Source of the DNA: Rikenellaceae bacterium
GTDB lineage: Bacteria; Bacteroidota; Bacteroidia; Bacteroidales; Rikenellaceae
Assembly (NCBI GenBank): GCA_015059925.1
Contig: SUZL01000003.1
Coordinates: 80,520-144,519, forward strand
Direction: 5' to 3'
DNA: 64,000 bases
This document shows, piece after piece, positions 63,915-64,000 of this stretch. Below the pieces are notes generated by a model. It was not told the DNA's origin and did not search any database. It saw only the letters and a program-made list of their open reading frames with translations. The translations under genes and the position numbers were made by a program. Numbering within the stretch: position 1 is the stretch's first letter; each line of letters starts with the position of its first letter.

Positions 63915-64000
63915 TTATCTTCGTTGCATCATTCTAGCGCGACGAGCCAAACGATGTTCTTGGTCGCTTGATTTCTCGTAATCCTTGCGTTTTTCTTCAT
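63915..64000 (-). CDS. C-terminal fragment of a gene upstream of hsdS
   Basis: 28 residues before the stop TAA at 63915-63917, ending in EHRLARRARMMQRR, very basic; the start lies beyond the window. By position it could be the end of hsdM or of another operon gene; the fragment is too short to tell. It ends six bases before the hsdS start. Confidence 0.55.
   Translation of the reverse strand, partial: EEKRKDYEKSSDQEHRLARRARMMQRR

Larger units (their letters stand above)
55606..64000. mobile_element. Putative integrative island 2 at tRNA-Gly, right end beyond the window
   Basis: tRNA-Gly, short repeats, a tyrosine integrase reading inward, and a type I restriction operon with associated nuclease-like and metallopeptidase genes. 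The island would start within the tRNA 3' end. The far att copy is not in the window, so the extent is unproven; the restriction genes could in part be older chromosome. Confidence 0.6.

Overview
The window reads as chromosomal DNA of a Bacteroidota bacterium, most likely Bacteroidales and perhaps close to Alistipes/Rikenellaceae. The basis is Bacteroidota-type promoters (TTG, then about 19 bases, then TAnnTTTG), the family signatures of the proteins, a B12-dependent (class II) ribonucleotide reductase, a TonB-energising ExbB/ExbD/ExbD operon with an extra membrane protein, and the pair RecF-DUF721. The genus is an inference.

Core chromosome, 1-25.5 kb: rsmI (cut by the window edge), a Pro/Glu-rich protein, lysA, a flavin reductase-like putative lipoprotein, ridA, nrdJ, an OmpA-family protein, a glycosyltransferase, a NhaC-type antiporter with a HAD phosphatase, asd with a class A penicillin-binding protein, an acyltransferase, a large outer-membrane protein with a zinc-protease motif, a SUI1-like factor, a DUF4435 protein, a lumazine-synthase-like gene without its catalytic motif, a TPR membrane protein, recF-DUF721 and a secreted esterase-like protein.

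Island 1, 25,568-37,210: an 11.6-kb integrative element in the 3' end of tRNA-Cys(GCA). A 19-bp copy of the tRNA end bounds it on each side, tandem GGGTGCAA repeats lie inside both ends, and it carries its own terminator beside the tRNA. It encodes a tyrosine integrase, a YhcG-type nuclease whose gene holds two copies of a 26-bp palindrome, a decayed IS3-like transposase, a replication-type module (DUF3853, VirE_N/primase-like, DUF6291-like), and a six-gene leftward operon: a WYL regulator, an unknown protein, three members of one uncharacterised family, and a SLOG (DUF2493) protein. That operon is the best candidate here for an undescribed system.

Core, 37.2-55.4 kb: dprA-M50 protease-tatD-ansA, the ExbB/ExbD operon, an SDR-aldehyde dehydrogenase pair, a FUSC-MFS fusion transporter, a complete urease operon (ureABCEFGD plus a urea transporter with a His-rich loop) behind a promoter overlapped by a perfect 9-bp dyad, and crcB.

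Island 2, from 55.6 kb to beyond the window end: tRNA-Gly(GCC), a second tyrosine integrase with GGGACACTT repeats in front, an HNH-associated domain protein lacking a visible HNH motif, and a leftward type I restriction operon. In that operon an N-terminally truncated reverse transcriptase sits, almost without spacing, between hsdS and hsdR.
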